Below are positions 52,995 through 62,369 of a stretch of 64,000 nt of DNA, one piece after another. The notes under the pieces were generated by a model. That model saw only the letters and a list, made by a program, of their open reading frames with translations. It ran no database searches and was not told the DNA's origin. The DNA is taken from the NCBI RefSeq assembly GCF_004514475.2, contig NZ_MYFO02000003.1, forward strand, positions 186,001-250,000, read 5' to 3'. How positions within the stretch are numbered: the first letter of the stretch is position 1; each line of letters begins with the position of its first letter. This stretch comes from Paenibacillus athensensis. Lineage in GTDB: Bacteria; Bacillota; Bacilli; Paenibacillales; NBRC-103111. Position numbers and translations under genes: made by a program.

Positions 52995-54623
52995 ATGACG
53001 GTGAAACGGTATTGGAGCAGGGCGGCTGCCGGGCTGTTAGCGGTGGGGCTTTTGACGATTGGCGGCTTGCAGCCGACGGCGCAGGCGCAAGCGCAAGCCA
53101 AGTTTAATATGTCCTATTTGTTTTTTGGCAGTCCGCAGTCGTACGTCTCGCAGGTGGACCGTTCGGGCCAGTCGCTGGACGTGGTCGCGCCGAGTTATCT
53201 GGATTTGAATGCCGCGGGGCAACTGGTGCTGTCCGAATCGCTGCTCCCGTCGTTTACGACCGAGATGCATCAGCGGGGCATTCGCGTCGTTCCGTTTTTG
53301 AGCAATCATTGGGACCGTCAGTCCGGCGTGCTGGCGCTGGCGAATCGGGAGCAGCTTGCTGCGCAGGTGGCTGCGGCGGTTGCCGCTAACGGCTGGGACG
53401 GCGTGAATGTGGATATCGAAAATGTGACGGAAACCGAGCGGGACGCGTATACGGACTTTGTCCGGCTGCTGCGCGAGAAGCTGCCTGCGGGCAAAGAGGT
53501 CTCGGTCGCTGTGGCTGCCAATCCGACGGGCGCGACCAAAGGCTGGCTGGGCTCTTACGACTACGCCGCGCTGGCTAAGCTCAGCGATTATTTGATGCTG
53601 ATGGCTTATGATGAAAGCTATCCGGGCGATCCGACGCCAGGGCCGGTGGCGAGCCTGCCGTTCGTCGAGCAGTCGGTGCAGGCAGCGCTCAAGCTGGTGC
53701 CAGCCGACAAGCTGGTGCTGGGCATTCCGTTTTACGGTCGATATTGGAACGGCATCACCGCCTCTGACGGAGCGGGTATTGCCAATACGATGGTGGACAA
53801 GCTGCTTGCGGCTTACGGCGGCACGGTCCGCTACGATGCGGCAGCGCAGTCTCCGGTCGCAACCGTGACGATTCGGCCGCAGGATGCCGGCTTGAGCGTG
53901 TATGGCAGCAAGCTGGCTCCGGGCACGTATACGATCTGGTATGACGATGAGCAGTCGATCAAAGAGAAGCTCAAGCTGGTCGCCAAATACGGGCTCAAGG
54001 GAACGGGCAGTTGGAGCTTGAATCAGGAATCGGCTTCGACCTGGAGCTATTATGATTTGTGGCTGAACGAATTGGAATTTACCGATGCCGAGGGGCATTG
54101 GGCGCAGCAGGATATTCTCGCTGCGGGCTTGAAGGGCTGGATGCTGGGGACGGCCCCCGGTCAGTTTGCGCCCGACGCGCAGCTGACGCGGGCGCAGGCC
54201 GCGGCGATTCTCGTCCGCGCGCTGGGCTTGGAGGGGGAAGCGGCTGCAGGGACTTCCCCGTATGCGGACGTGCCGGCCGAACATTGGGCGGCAAGCGATA
54301 TTGCGACGGCTCAGCGGCACGGGCTGATCCAGGGGGTTGGCGCGGGGCGCTTTGCGCCGGACCGCGCGATCACGCGGGAAGAGATGAGCCAATTGCTCAC
54401 CCGCGTGTTGTCTGCGTCTTCGCCGTCCGCCGGTGGCGGTGCGGCGGCGAAGACGTTTGCTGACGTGCCGGCGGACCGCTGGTCCGCCGAGGCCATTGCG
54501 GCGATGAGCCGCATGGGCCTCGTGGACGGCTTCGCCGACGGCACGTTTCGCCCCGGCGCGCCGCTGACGCGCGCCGAGATGGCCGCGCTACTCAGCCGCG
54601 CGGCCGGGCAGCTGCCCGGCTGA
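52995..54623 (+). CDS. SLH-anchored GH18 family glycoside hydrolase
   Basis: The 542-residue secreted protein has a signal peptide (to about residue 35, ..QAQA), a GH18 barrel (about 36-350) with motif D135-G-V-N138-V-D140-I-E142, where the catalytic Glu and its neighbour Asp are kept and the first inner Asp is Asn as in YaaH/SleL-type enzymes, and three C-terminal SLH domains (about 355-540). It probably hydrolyses peptidoglycan or chitin-like polymers while attached to the wall. The ATG at 52995 lies 6 nt after GGGGAG. Confidence 0.9.
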   Translation: MTVKRYWSRAAAGLLAVGLLTIGGLQPTAQAQAQAKFNMSYLFFGSPQSYVSQVDRSGQSLDVVAPSYLDLNAAGQLVLSESLLPSFTTEMHQRGIRVVPFLSNHWDRQSGVLALANREQLAAQVAAAVAANGWDGVNVDIENVTETERDAYTDFVRLLREKLPAGKEVSVAVAANPTGATKGWLGSYDYAALAKLSDYLMLMAYDESYPGDPTPGPVASLPFVEQSVQAALKLVPADKLVLGIPFYGRYWNGITASDGAGIANTMVDKLLAAYGGTVRYDAAAQSPVATVTIRPQDAGLSVYGSKLAPGTYTIWYDDEQSIKEKLKLVAKYGLKGTGSWSLNQESASTWSYYDLWLNELEFTDAEGHWAQQDILAAGLKGWMLGTAPGQFAPDAQLTRAQAAAILVRALGLEGEAAAGTSPYADVPAEHWAASDIATAQRHGLIQGVGAGRFAPDRAITREEMSQLLTRVLSASSPSAGGGAAAKTFADVPADRWSAEAIAAMSRMGLVDGFADGTFRPGAPLTRAEMAALLSRAAGQLPG

Positions 54624-54645
54624 GCCGCAGGCAGCCGGGTTGGGC

Positions 54646-54719
54646 GCTGCGGGGGCGGGCGGATGCTTGTCCGCCCCCGCAGCGAAGCTGAAGCCCGCGT
54701 CGGGGGACGCGGGCTTTTT
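54646..54719 (+). terminator. Double hairpin terminator
   Basis: GCTGCGGGGGCGG pairs with CCGCCCCCGCAGC (54646-54683); a second hairpin AAGCCCGCGT/ACGCGGGCTT ends in five T (54691-54719). Confidence 0.88.
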
Positions 54720-55046
54720 GGCGCGCGCGCCGGCGGCTGTGGCTGCGGCTGCGGCGTCTGCCGCGGCGTAGGCGTAGGGGCGCCGTGCGCGCGGTTGGGC
54801 AGCAACGAGCCGCGCCGCGCACGTTGCTGACGCTGGCAGCAGGCGTGAGTCGGCTGGCCTGCTGGGATTTGTCGCGCTGCTGGCGCAGCGTCGCGCGAAC
54901 CACGATGCGCGAACGCGCGGCCAGCAAGCGCTCCGGGAGTCGCGCGCGGTGCGGAAAATTCGCTGACGGGACAGCAGCGAGGCGTCGCCTGCATGCAAGG
55001 CGCTAGTCTGCGCCGACTCCGTTTGCCCTGCACATGGCTGCCAGCT
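54720..55046. other. Very GC-rich gene-free stretch
   Basis: The stretch starts with gcgcgcgcc and ctgcggctgcggc-type low complexity. Open frames exist on the minus strand, but their translations (runs of Ala, Arg and Pro) have no ribosome site and look non-coding. No remnant of a known gene is visible, and no gerPF-like sequence is seen. Confidence 0.5.
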
Positions 55047-55469
55047 TTATGAATTTGGTGATTTTCCAAATTCAACCATTGTCAGCTTGGGCGCTTTTTC
55101 CGGATCAGGCGAAACAAACTGGCGGAAATGCTTGATGCGCGAGACCCCTTCAATACAGCGGTTGCTTCCAACATGGAGCGCAGCCGAAGAGGAGATGCCC
55201 AAAATGCGAATACCGCCGACGCGGATACAGGAGCCCCAATTGTTGACGCACATTGTAACAGGCTCGCCGGGCTGCGGCAGCGGAATGGGCCGGCGAAAAA
55301 ACGGAAACGGCTCGAGATTCCCCTCTTTTCCGGAGTAATAAGGCACTTCGCGCTGCACAGCCAATGCTTGCGAAACAAGCGTAGTGCGAATATTATCGCC
55401 GATATGTATCGCTGCGGCCGAAGAGACGTCGTTCAAATAAATCCAGTCGACGATCGACATCCTTGCCAT
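55047..55469 (-). CDS. gerPE: Spore germination protein GerPE
   Basis: The 140-residue protein matches GerPE: it starts MARMSIVDWIYLNDVSSAAAIHIGD and has GSCIRVGGIRILGISSSAALHVGSN. GerP proteins are coat-associated and help germinants pass through the spore coat. It is the last gene of this gerP operon; its ATG lies just past the gerPD stop. Confidence 0.88.
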   Translation of the reverse strand: MARMSIVDWIYLNDVSSAAAIHIGDNIRTTLVSQALAVQREVPYYSGKEGNLEPFPFFRRPIPLPQPGEPVTMCVNNWGSCIRVGGIRILGISSSAALHVGSNRCIEGVSRIKHFRQFVSPDPEKAPKLTMVEFGKSPNS

Positions 55470-55472
55470 AGC

Positions 55473-55652
55473 TTACGTCTCCGCCGGGAACAACACCAGC
55501 GGACTGATGATGACCGATTCGGGCGGTGTATCGAACGCCGAGGTCAGGGTTATCGTTTCCGTATCGCCGATCAAAAATACGGAGGAGCTGGACACCCCGA
55601 TAATGCGCACTGCGCCGACCTGAAGCTGTTTGTTTTCCACATACATATTCAT
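55473..55652 (-). CDS. gerPD: Spore germination protein GerPD
   Basis: This is a 59-residue frame beginning MNMYVENKQLQVG and containing VRIIGVSSSSVFLIGD, the usual short GerPD pattern. An AAAGGAGAT site lies 7 nt upstream. Its ATG overlaps the gerPC stop (ATGA) and its TAA lies three bases before the gerPE start, so the three genes are coupled. Confidence 0.88.
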   Translation of the reverse strand: MNMYVENKQLQVGAVRIIGVSSSSVFLIGDTETITLTSAFDTPPESVIISPLVLFPAET

Positions 55653-56695
55653 GGACGATCTCCTTTCTGAATAGGGAGCTGGGCCAAATACGCATCGAGA
55701 GCTGTGCGTATGTCGGCCTTGGTTTTTTCAACAATCCACTGCTGCGCGGCAAGGTCCCGACCGCCCCCGCCTTGCTGCTGCACATAGTGGCGGATGCGCC
55801 CGTCAATTTGTCCGCGGATATCGTCAACAAGCATGTCGCGATAGCCTTCATCCAGCGGAAAATGATACCTGGCCTCAAAGCCGAGCAAATCGTCTCGGAC
55901 CTCCTGCTGCAAATAGCGGCTGATTGTGGCTTTAACCTCGCGTTCCAGCTCACTCCACGGATGAGCCGTGCCCGCCGCCGCGCCTGAGCCGCCGTTGGGT
56001 CCCGCTGAGCCCGCCGCCGCGCCCGAGCCGCTGTTGCGTCCCGCTGAGCCCGCCGCCGCGGAGCCGCCGTTGGTTCCCGCTGAGCCTGCCGCCGCGCCCG
56101 AGCCGCCGTTGGTTCCCGCTGAGCCCACCGCCGCGCCTGAGCCGCCGTTGGTTCCCGCTGAGCCTGCCGCCGCGCCCGAGCCGCCGTTGGTTCCCGCTGA
56201 GCTCGCCGCCGCGCCCGAGCCGCCGCTGTGCCCCTGCGCGCTCGCCACCGCGCCCGAGCCGCCGTGCCCCGCCGCGCCCGCACTGCCGGGCCGTGGCGGC
56301 GCATACCAGCCCTCCATGCCGGGCGGCATGCGCGTACCCGGGCCGATGCCCTCCTCGCCGGCTTCGGGCACGGCTTCCTCGGTATCAACCGGCGTCTCGC
56401 TGCCCGGCCCGGGGCCGGGAGCGAGAGGCGCTCCATTCACCGTGGCGTCCGCGATATCCTCCAGCGCTCCGGGATTGATGCCGATCGATAGCGTGCCTTC
56501 CAGCTTCTCTACCTTCAGTTGATCAAATTTATATTCGATCCGGTCGATCTGGATCGTTTTTTGCTTTTGCACGGCCGCCAGCTCGCCCTGCAGCTGACCG
56601 ACCTGTTTTTCCAATTGCTCGATCCGCCGCTGTTGTGCGCCCAAAAAAGCATACAGCTGCTGAAACCACATCTCCCACGTCGTCACCATGTGCAT
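55649..56695 (-). CDS. gerPC: GerPC with an expanded Gly/Ala/Ser repeat
   Basis: The 348-residue protein has the GerPC N-terminus (coiled coil LYAFLGAQQRRIEQLEKQVGQLQGEL, then IDRIEYKFDQLKVEKLEGTLSIGINP) and C-terminal domain (LEREVKATISRYLQQEVRDDLLGFEARY). Between them, at about residues 90-240, lies a Pro/Gly linker followed by some seven 13-residue repeats of the SAGTNGGSGAAAG type. Bacillus GerPC is about 200 residues, so the insert accounts for the excess. The repeats have a coat- or collagen-like composition. Its function in germinant permeability is taken from the family. Confidence 0.85.
   Translation of the reverse strand: MHMVTTWEMWFQQLYAFLGAQQRRIEQLEKQVGQLQGELAAVQKQKTIQIDRIEYKFDQLKVEKLEGTLSIGINPGALEDIADATVNGAPLAPGPGPGSETPVDTEEAVPEAGEEGIGPGTRMPPGMEGWYAPPRPGSAGAAGHGGSGAVASAQGHSGGSGAAASSAGTNGGSGAAAGSAGTNGGSGAAVGSAGTNGGSGAAAGSAGTNGGSAAAGSAGRNSGSGAAAGSAGPNGGSGAAAGTAHPWSELEREVKATISRYLQQEVRDDLLGFEARYHFPLDEGYRDMLVDDIRGQIDGRIRHYVQQQGGGGRDLAAQQWIVEKTKADIRTALDAYLAQLPIQKGDRP
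55968..56270 (-). repeat. 39-bp tandem repeats inside gerPC
   Basis: About seven imperfect 39-bp units encode SGAAAGSAGTNGG; one unit is a codon shorter. They preserve the frame. Confidence 0.88.
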
Positions 56696-56736
56696 CGGTC
56701 ACCTTCCTTCCGGTAGCATAAGCCGGCCCGGGCCGG

Positions 56737-56946
56737 TTACGTCGGCGGCGGCAACGGCACGAGCGATACAGGGTTGACAGAGCTGCCGCCGAGCGCCGGC
56801 GCAGATTCCACGAATCCGCCGGTATTATAAAGATTGGAAAGCGAGCGGATCGCTCCGGTGCTGCCGATCTGCAGCACGGACGAGTTGGCTACCGAGTCGA
56901 CCCGCAATTGTTGAATCATAATCGTCTGATGGACGGTCCAATTCAT
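56737..56946 (-). CDS. gerPB: Spore germination protein GerPB
   Basis: The 69-residue protein has the GerPB features MNWTVHQTIMIQQLRVDSVANSSVLQIGS and a Pro-rich end LVPLPPPT. It is encoded one base after the previous gene of the operon. Confidence 0.9.
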   Translation of the reverse strand: MNWTVHQTIMIQQLRVDSVANSSVLQIGSTGAIRSLSNLYNTGGFVESAPALGGSSVNPVSLVPLPPPT

Positions 56947-56947
56947 C

Positions 56948-57172
56948 TCAAATCACCACCCCGCTTGCGTTGGCTTCCAGCAAATCGGCGTCATTCGTTA
57001 CCGTTGTGCTGTAGGTGTTGTATATGCGCGGAAAATCCCCCGTATTAAAGGAGCCTGCGCCTGAAAACGTTTTGGACGTACTGGTGGGGGAGAGAATGAC
57101 GGAATCGCCGAAATGCACGATCGAGCTGGGCCCCACACTCAATATTTTGACATTCCCTACGATGGCCGGCAT
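56948..57172 (-). CDS. GerPA/GerPF-family spore germination protein
   Basis: The 74-residue protein has the shared GerPA/PF pattern MPAIVGNVKILSVGPSSIVHFGDS and SGAGSFNTGDF. By position, first in the operon, it corresponds to gerPA, though the two paralogs are hard to separate by eye. The spacer to the divergent Hsp20-like gene has CATATA-type words that could be sigma-K -10 elements, but I could not fix a promoter. Confidence 0.88.
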   Translation of the reverse strand: MPAIVGNVKILSVGPSSIVHFGDSVILSPTSTSKTFSGAGSFNTGDFPRIYNTYSTTVTNDADLLEANASGVVI

Positions 57173-57300
57173 AATCTTCTCCTTTTTCAGCGTGCTCCTG
57201 TTCAGTATATGTGGTTATATGCCTAGAAGTGCTTCTTCTTGCGGGATTTGCGTGTCACAACCGGGCCAATGCACATATACTGGTCGGAGGAAGCGAGGTG

Positions 57301-57762
57301 ATGGGCTTGAGCGGCTTTCATAATCGCCAGCCTTGGCTCAAATGGGAGCAGATTGAGAAGTTTCTCGGACAAAAGCTGCCGTTCGGCGTCAAGGGGCAGA
57401 ACCTTTTGGACAATATGAGCTGGATCGAGGGCTACGTGCAGGATATGTTAAAAAAAGCCATGCCTCAAGGGACGGTTTCTTCCCATCAGGCAAGCGCCGT
57501 CGAGGTCGTCGAAACTCACGATCATATTATTGTGCAGGCAAAGCTTGGCAAAGAGGAGAATCCGCGCGCCATGCAGGTATTCGTCAAATCGAACGCGGTC
57601 AAAATTACCGGCTACCTCAACGGAGAACGGCAAATCGTCAAGCTGCCCGCCCTGGTGCTGCCGAGAACGGCCAAAGCCCGCTATAAACAGCGGATGCTTC
57701 AGGTGCAGATCCGCAAGCGGGGATTACAGGAAGGCTATCAGGAAACCTACATCCGGTATTGA
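57301..57762 (+). CDS. Hsp20-like small protein
   Basis: The 153-residue protein has an alpha-crystallin-like beta-sandwich: AVEVVETHDHIIVQAKLG, VFVKSNAVKITGYLNGERQIVKLPALV and YKQRMLQVQIRKR. The N-terminal half is helical. In spore formers such proteins (CotM-like) can be coat-associated, and the gene is divergent from gerP. The ATG at 57301 has AGGAAGCGAGGTG upstream. A general chaperone role is the alternative. Confidence 0.72.
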   Translation: MGLSGFHNRQPWLKWEQIEKFLGQKLPFGVKGQNLLDNMSWIEGYVQDMLKKAMPQGTVSSHQASAVEVVETHDHIIVQAKLGKEENPRAMQVFVKSNAVKITGYLNGERQIVKLPALVLPRTAKARYKQRMLQVQIRKRGLQEGYQETYIRY

Positions 57763-57868
57763 TACGCAAGGGTGTGAAGGCTGGAGAGGATAGGCCGGCT
57801 TTATCAGTAAATCGGCAAGCAAGCGGGGAACAGACGGGGAAGGGTATTCATCGTCTTAGGCGGAACGA

Positions 57869-57918
57869 AAGAGCAAGATGAGCGCGTGCGAGTCGCTCAA
57901 ACCTGCTCTTTTTCTTTT
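57869..57918. terminator. Terminator between convergent genes
   Basis: AAGAGCA..GAGCG pairs with CGCTC..TGCTCTT, followed by T-rich sequence. Confidence 0.75.
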
Positions 57919-57961
57919 TTTGCAGCGAAAATTTCCGATCCGGCCTAGCCCTGGTCGCCAT

Positions 57962-59347
57962 TCATCCCTTGTCCGGCTCGACATAACGCGGCAGCGTGAC
58001 CGTAAACGTGGTCCCTTCACCGACCCGGCTGGTCACGCTAATTGCCCCGCCATGCTGGGCGACGATGTCGGCAGCGATCGCCAGCCCCAGCCCGACGCCC
58101 TCTTGGGCGGCGCTTTCGCCGCTTTCCGCACGGTAGAACCGATCGAACAAATACGGCAGATCCGCTTCGGGAATGCCGATGCCGCGGTCGGTCACCTGCA
58201 GAACAAGACGCTGCGATTCGGCGCGCAGACGGACCACAACCGGCAATTCACTGTATTTCAAAGCATTGTCGAGCAAAATAACAAGCAGCTGCTTCAGCTT
58301 ATGCGGATCGCCGCGCATGCGCATCGCCACGCCGCCATCCTCGGCCGCCGGCTGTACGTCGATTGTGCGTCCCGAAGCGAGCTGCAGCGAGGCGGCGCTT
58401 GCCCCAGCCAGTGCGAGCAGGTCGAACACCGCGCCTTGCGGCTTGGCTGCCGGTTCGCCGGCAATCCGGGCCAGCAGCGTATCCGTCAGCATCTTGAGAC
58501 CGGCCGCTTCCGACTGAATGGCGTCGAGCGCCTCTTCGCGCAGCTGGACGTTGTCCATCGCCCAACGGCGGAGCAAGCTGGCGTAGCTTTCAATGACCGT
58601 TAACGGCGTGCGCAGCTCGTGCGACACATCGGCCACGAACTGCTCCTGCTTGCGGAAGGTCATTTCCAGCCGCTCAATCATGCCGTTGAAGGTCGCGCCC
58701 AGCGCGCTCAGCTCATCCGGCCTCCGCTGCGTCTGCTGCAGCTCGATCCGCCGCAGCTCGCCGCTTGCTTCAATGCGCTGCATGGTGGCGATCAGCCGGC
58801 TCAGCGGGCGCAAGGAGAATCGCGTGTACCAGTAGCCGCCCAGCAGCGCAAGCACGACCGCGCCCAGCGCCGCCAGCGGCAGCACCCAGCCCAGAACGCC
58901 GGCGTATTCGCTAAGCTTGCGCAAATGGCGGCCGATTTCCAGCGTGGCGATCTGATGGCCTTGCTCATAGACCGGCACCTGCACAAGCACCAGAATGCCC
59001 TCGCGGGTGTACGATACCTTCGTGGCGCGGTGCTTGACGTAGGCGGGCGCTAATCTGCGCAGCTGCTCGTCGCGGTAGATTTCATGCTGCACCGCGGCGT
59101 CCGGCCCTACATAGCGGATCATTTCCAGCGGGACGAGCAGTTCCTCCAAATCGCCGGGCGAGCTCCAGTATTCGGGATGCCCGGGCAAGTTTTTGAGCAG
59201 CAGCGTGTCGGCTTTTTCATCCAGCAGAGCCAGCTCGCTGCCGGTCGTCAGACGAATGAACAAATAATACACCAGGGAGAAAGCGGTCATGAGCAGCAAC
59301 AGCAGCAGCGTTGTCATGCCGAGCGCGATTTTCAGCTTCAAGCTCAT
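57962..59347 (-). CDS. Two-component sensor histidine kinase
   Basis: The 461-residue kinase has two transmembrane helices (about 7-31 and 150-172) around a small extracytoplasmic domain, HAMP (RFSLRPLSRLIATMQRI), HisKA with FVADVSHELRTPLTV, N box LLDNALKYS, and G boxes DRGIGIPEADLPYLFDRFYRAE and GVGLGLAIAADIV. It forms an operon with the regulator (ATGA overlap). Ligand unknown. Confidence 0.92.
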   Translation of the reverse strand: MSLKLKIALGMTTLLLLLLMTAFSLVYYLFIRLTTGSELALLDEKADTLLLKNLPGHPEYWSSPGDLEELLVPLEMIRYVGPDAAVQHEIYRDEQLRRLAPAYVKHRATKVSYTREGILVLVQVPVYEQGHQIATLEIGRHLRKLSEYAGVLGWVLPLAALGAVVLALLGGYWYTRFSLRPLSRLIATMQRIEASGELRRIELQQTQRRPDELSALGATFNGMIERLEMTFRKQEQFVADVSHELRTPLTVIESYASLLRRWAMDNVQLREEALDAIQSEAAGLKMLTDTLLARIAGEPAAKPQGAVFDLLALAGASAASLQLASGRTIDVQPAAEDGGVAMRMRGDPHKLKQLLVILLDNALKYSELPVVVRLRAESQRLVLQVTDRGIGIPEADLPYLFDRFYRAESGESAAQEGVGLGLAIAADIVAQHGGAISVTSRVGEGTTFTVTLPRYVEPDKG

Positions 59348-60144
59348 AAGGGGGCCGTCGTTTCCGCAGGGCGCTCCTCAGCGGCTTCAACGCCCGGGCT
59401 GCGGGCCGGATCGTCGTCTGCGCCGCGCTCCTCCGCTGCTTCCGCTCCGTCCTTGAGCATATATCCGACGCCGCGAAGCGTATGGATCAGCTTGGTCGGG
59501 AACGGCTTGTCGATTTTTTGCCGCACATAACGGATATAGACGTCCACTACGTTCGTATCGCCTACATAATCGTAGCCCCACACCTCATTCATAATCTGTT
59601 CGCGGGTGACGACCTCTTCGCGGCGCTCCAGCAAAAAACGCAGCAGCTCGAATTCCGTCGGCGTCAGCTCAATCTGCGCGTCCCCGCGGCGCACGGCGCG
59701 GCTTTTGGTATCCATCGTCAAATCGCCCGCGGCCAGAACGGCCGACACCTCGCCGGTCCGTTCGTCGGCTTGCGCCTGCCGCTGGCGCAGCAGGCTGCGA
59801 ACCCGGGCCAGCAGCTCCTCGATAGCAAACGGCTTGCTGACATAGTCGTTGGCGCCCTGATCAAGCCCGCTGACCCGGTCGGGTACGCTGCCGCGCGCTG
59901 TCAGGAGCATCACCGGCACGGCCGCATCGGTTTGGCGGATCCGGCGCAGCACCTCCAGACCGTTCAGCCCCGGCAGCATAATGTCCAGCAGGATCAGCGA
60001 CCAGGTCTCGCCCGTATCCAGCGCCGCGCGCAAGCCTTCCCGGCCGTCGGCAGCCCTTTGCACCTCATACCCCTCGTGCTCCAGCTCCAACTGCAGAACC
60101 CGCGCTATGCGTTCCTCATCCTCAATCAGTAAAATACGCTCCAT
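59344..60144 (-). CDS. OmpR-family response regulator
   Basis: The 266-residue protein has a receiver (LIEDEERIARVL, LILLDIMLPGLNG, VSKPF) and a winged helix (LTPTEFELLRFLLERREEVVTREQIMNEVWGYD..YIRYVRQKIDKPF..RGVGYML). An acidic, Ala/Glu-rich tail of about 40 residues follows the DNA-binding domain and is unusual. It is the partner of the kinase downstream. Confidence 0.92.
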   Translation of the reverse strand: MERILLIEDEERIARVLQLELEHEGYEVQRAADGREGLRAALDTGETWSLILLDIMLPGLNGLEVLRRIRQTDAAVPVMLLTARGSVPDRVSGLDQGANDYVSKPFAIEELLARVRSLLRQRQAQADERTGEVSAVLAAGDLTMDTKSRAVRRGDAQIELTPTEFELLRFLLERREEVVTREQIMNEVWGYDYVGDTNVVDVYIRYVRQKIDKPFPTKLIHTLRGVGYMLKDGAEAAEERGADDDPARSPGVEAAEERPAETTAPL

Positions 60145-60330
60145 CGACCGGCACCTCCAGATTTGTTTTTATTATTTTCATATCGCAGGCAGGGCCATGC
60201 ATGGTTGAGCGCCGGATTACGTCTTTCGCCATCTGACGATTTATGGATGTCGAAAAGAGAAGGAGTGGCGGATATGGGAAGGGAATCCATCAAGTTAGTA
60301 GCCAGTTGAACAACGATGAGGAGGGAATTT

Positions 60331-61902
60331 ATGAAATTTTCGATTCGAATGAAACTGCTTTCCAGCTTTGCTTCGGTCATTGTGCTGTTGATTGCTACGG
60401 GTTTGATTGCGATTGTCGAAATGAACTTCATGGGCTCCAAGGCTACACAAGTCAAAGAAAGCTGGCTGCCAAACGTCCTGACGCTGGGACAGATGCGCAA
60501 CAATGTTCAAGAAGTGCGGGGCTGGATGCTGCGCTATATCGTATCGAACGACGGGGCCGCGCGCGCCGGCATGGAAGAGAAGATTCAGCGGCTGCTGGAT
60601 GAGCAGGAAGCTTCCACAAACAGCTATTTGGAAGCGCTTCAAAGTGCGGAGGAAAAAAAACATTTCGATATTTTCAACAAATCGTGGAACAGCTACGCCG
60701 GACAAATCCCTACCATCATGAAAACTAGCGTTACAGGCACTAACGCTCAAGTGAACGAGCTGCTGAATCAAGCGGTTGGCGACTTGAACAAGGCATCCGA
60801 AGCGCTCGATGCCAGCATCGAGCTCAGCAATGCCGGTGCGGTGAACGAAGTCGACGATTCCGTATCCAGCTATGAGCGCGGACGGCTTGTCGTCTCGATC
60901 ATGATTCTTGTGGCGGCGCTGCTGGCAGTGGCGTTGGCGTTATGGATCGCCCAATCGATTTCCCGACCGGCGCAAAAGCTGCTCGCGCTGCTGCAAAAGG
61001 TCGCAAACGGCGACTTGAAAGAACAAGCCGACATTCGCTCGCAGGACGAGATGGGCTTGCTTGCCAATGCATTAAACGAGACGGTGGCCAAGCTGCGCGA
61101 GCTGATCGCCAGAGTAGCTGTATCCGCCCAAAGCTTGTCTGCCGCTTCCGAGCAAATTTCGGCCAGCGCCGAGGAAATTGCCGGCGGTACGACGATGCAG
61201 GCTACGGCGGCGCAGACGATCAATGAGCTGTTCAAGGAGCTGTCGCGGGTTATCGATTCCGTTGCCCGCAATGCCGAGACGGCTTCGGAGCTGGCCAACG
61301 AGACCCGGACCGGGGCGGAGCTGGGCGGAACGGTTGTCCAGGCGTCGATGAACGGCATGGAGCAGCTGAACGTGCAAATGTCGCTGCTCAAGGCGGATTC
61401 CAGCAAGATTGGCGATATTATCGAGGTCATTAACGAAATTGCCGAACAGACCAACCTGCTTGCGCTCAACGCCGCGATTGAAGCGGCGCGGGCTGGGGAG
61501 CAGGGACGCGGGTTCGCCGTTGTCGCGGATGAAGTACGGAAGCTGGCTGAGCGCAGCTCGTCGGCCACCAAAGAAATCGGGCTTATCATTAAAGGCATGC
61601 AGGAGAATACGCAAAAGAGTGTGAAAGCGTTAACAGACGCGGTGGAGCTATCACAGCAGACCGGCACCGCTCTGCACGGCATTATTGGCCGCGTGAACGA
61701 CTCGGCGCGTCAGGTTACGGAAATCGCTGCCGCCAGTGAAGAACAAGCGGCGCAGTCCGGCGAGGTGATGGCGGCGATTGAGGCGATTGCTTCCGCCAGT
61801 CAGGAAGCGGCTGCGGCTGCCGAGGAAACGGCTGCTTCCTCACAATCACTGGCGCTGCTGGCGGAGGATTTGAATAGGTCCGTGTCGCTTTTCAAGGTTT
61901 GA
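60331..61902 (+). CDS. Methyl-accepting chemotaxis protein
   Basis: The 523-residue receptor has an N-terminal helix ([19 protein letters not shown]), a four-helix-bundle-type extracytoplasmic domain (about 35-185), a second helix ([18 protein letters not shown]), HAMP and a signalling hairpin ([35 protein letters not shown]). It is followed by cheW and cheA, so it is likely their dedicated receptor. GAGGAGGG precedes the ATG at 60331. Confidence 0.93.
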   Translation: MKFSIRMKLLSSFASVIVLLIATGLIAIVEMNFMGSKATQVKESWLPNVLTLGQMRNNVQEVRGWMLRYIVSNDGAARAGMEEKIQRLLDEQEASTNSYLEALQSAEEKKHFDIFNKSWNSYAGQIPTIMKTSVTGTNAQVNELLNQAVGDLNKASEALDASIELSNAGAVNEVDDSVSSYERGRLVVSIMILVAALLAVALALWIAQSISRPAQKLLALLQKVANGDLKEQADIRSQDEMGLLANALNETVAKLRELIARVAVSAQSLSAASEQISASAEEIAGGTTMQATAAQTINELFKELSRVIDSVARNAETASELANETRTGAELGGTVVQASMNGMEQLNVQMSLLKADSSKIGDIIEVINEIAEQTNLLALNAAIEAARAGEQGRGFAVVADEVRKLAERSSSATKEIGLIIKGMQENTQKSVKALTDAVELSQQTGTALHGIIGRVNDSARQVTEIAAASEEQAAQSGEVMAAIEAIASASQEAAAAAEETAASSQSLALLAEDLNRSVSLFKV

Positions 61903-61930
61903 TCGATTTCAGAGCGGGGAGTGGAGTACG

Positions 61931-62356
61931 ATGGCAAGCGCCGATCACTATATTGAACTCGGTATCGCAGACGAAAGCTACGGCATCAAGCTTGGCTCGA
62001 TTCATGAAATCATCCGCATGCAGGAAATCACTTTTGTACCCAATCACAGCAAGCCTTATTTGAAAGGCGTTATGAATTTGCGCGGCAGCATCGTGCCGAT
62101 CGTATCGCTGCGCTGTCGCTTCGGGATGAACGAGATAACGCCAAACCCTGCCACGCGAATCATTGTGGTGAACAGCGACGGTCTGCTTGTCGGGCTGATT
62201 GTGGATAACGTGCAGCAGGTGATTGCGCTTGATGATGTGCAGGCCCCTCCTGAGCGGCTGGGCCATCTGGACGGACGTTTTATCGCGGCGATTGGCCAGA
62301 AGAACGGCAAGCTGATCGGCATTTTGCATATGGAGTACATTCTGGAAGCGGGATAA
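61931..62356 (+). CDS. cheW: Chemotaxis coupling protein CheW
   Basis: The 141-residue protein has the CheW fold: YGIKLGSIHEIIRMQEITFVP, YLKGVMNLRGSIVPIVSLR (the receptor/CheA binding strand) and LVGLIVDNVQQVI. It links receptors to CheA. It sits between the receptor and the kinase gene. Confidence 0.93.
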   Translation: MASADHYIELGIADESYGIKLGSIHEIIRMQEITFVPNHSKPYLKGVMNLRGSIVPIVSLRCRFGMNEITPNPATRIIVVNSDGLLVGLIVDNVQQVIALDDVQAPPERLGHLDGRFIAAIGQKNGKLIGILHMEYILEAG

Positions 62357-62369
62357 GGGGGAGCTGCCG

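Noticed and set aside
54311-55075. Minus-strand gene between the GH18 gene and gerPE
   Set aside because: The translation is an Ala/Arg/Pro/Gln-rich shadow, partly antisense to SLH domains, without a ribosome site.
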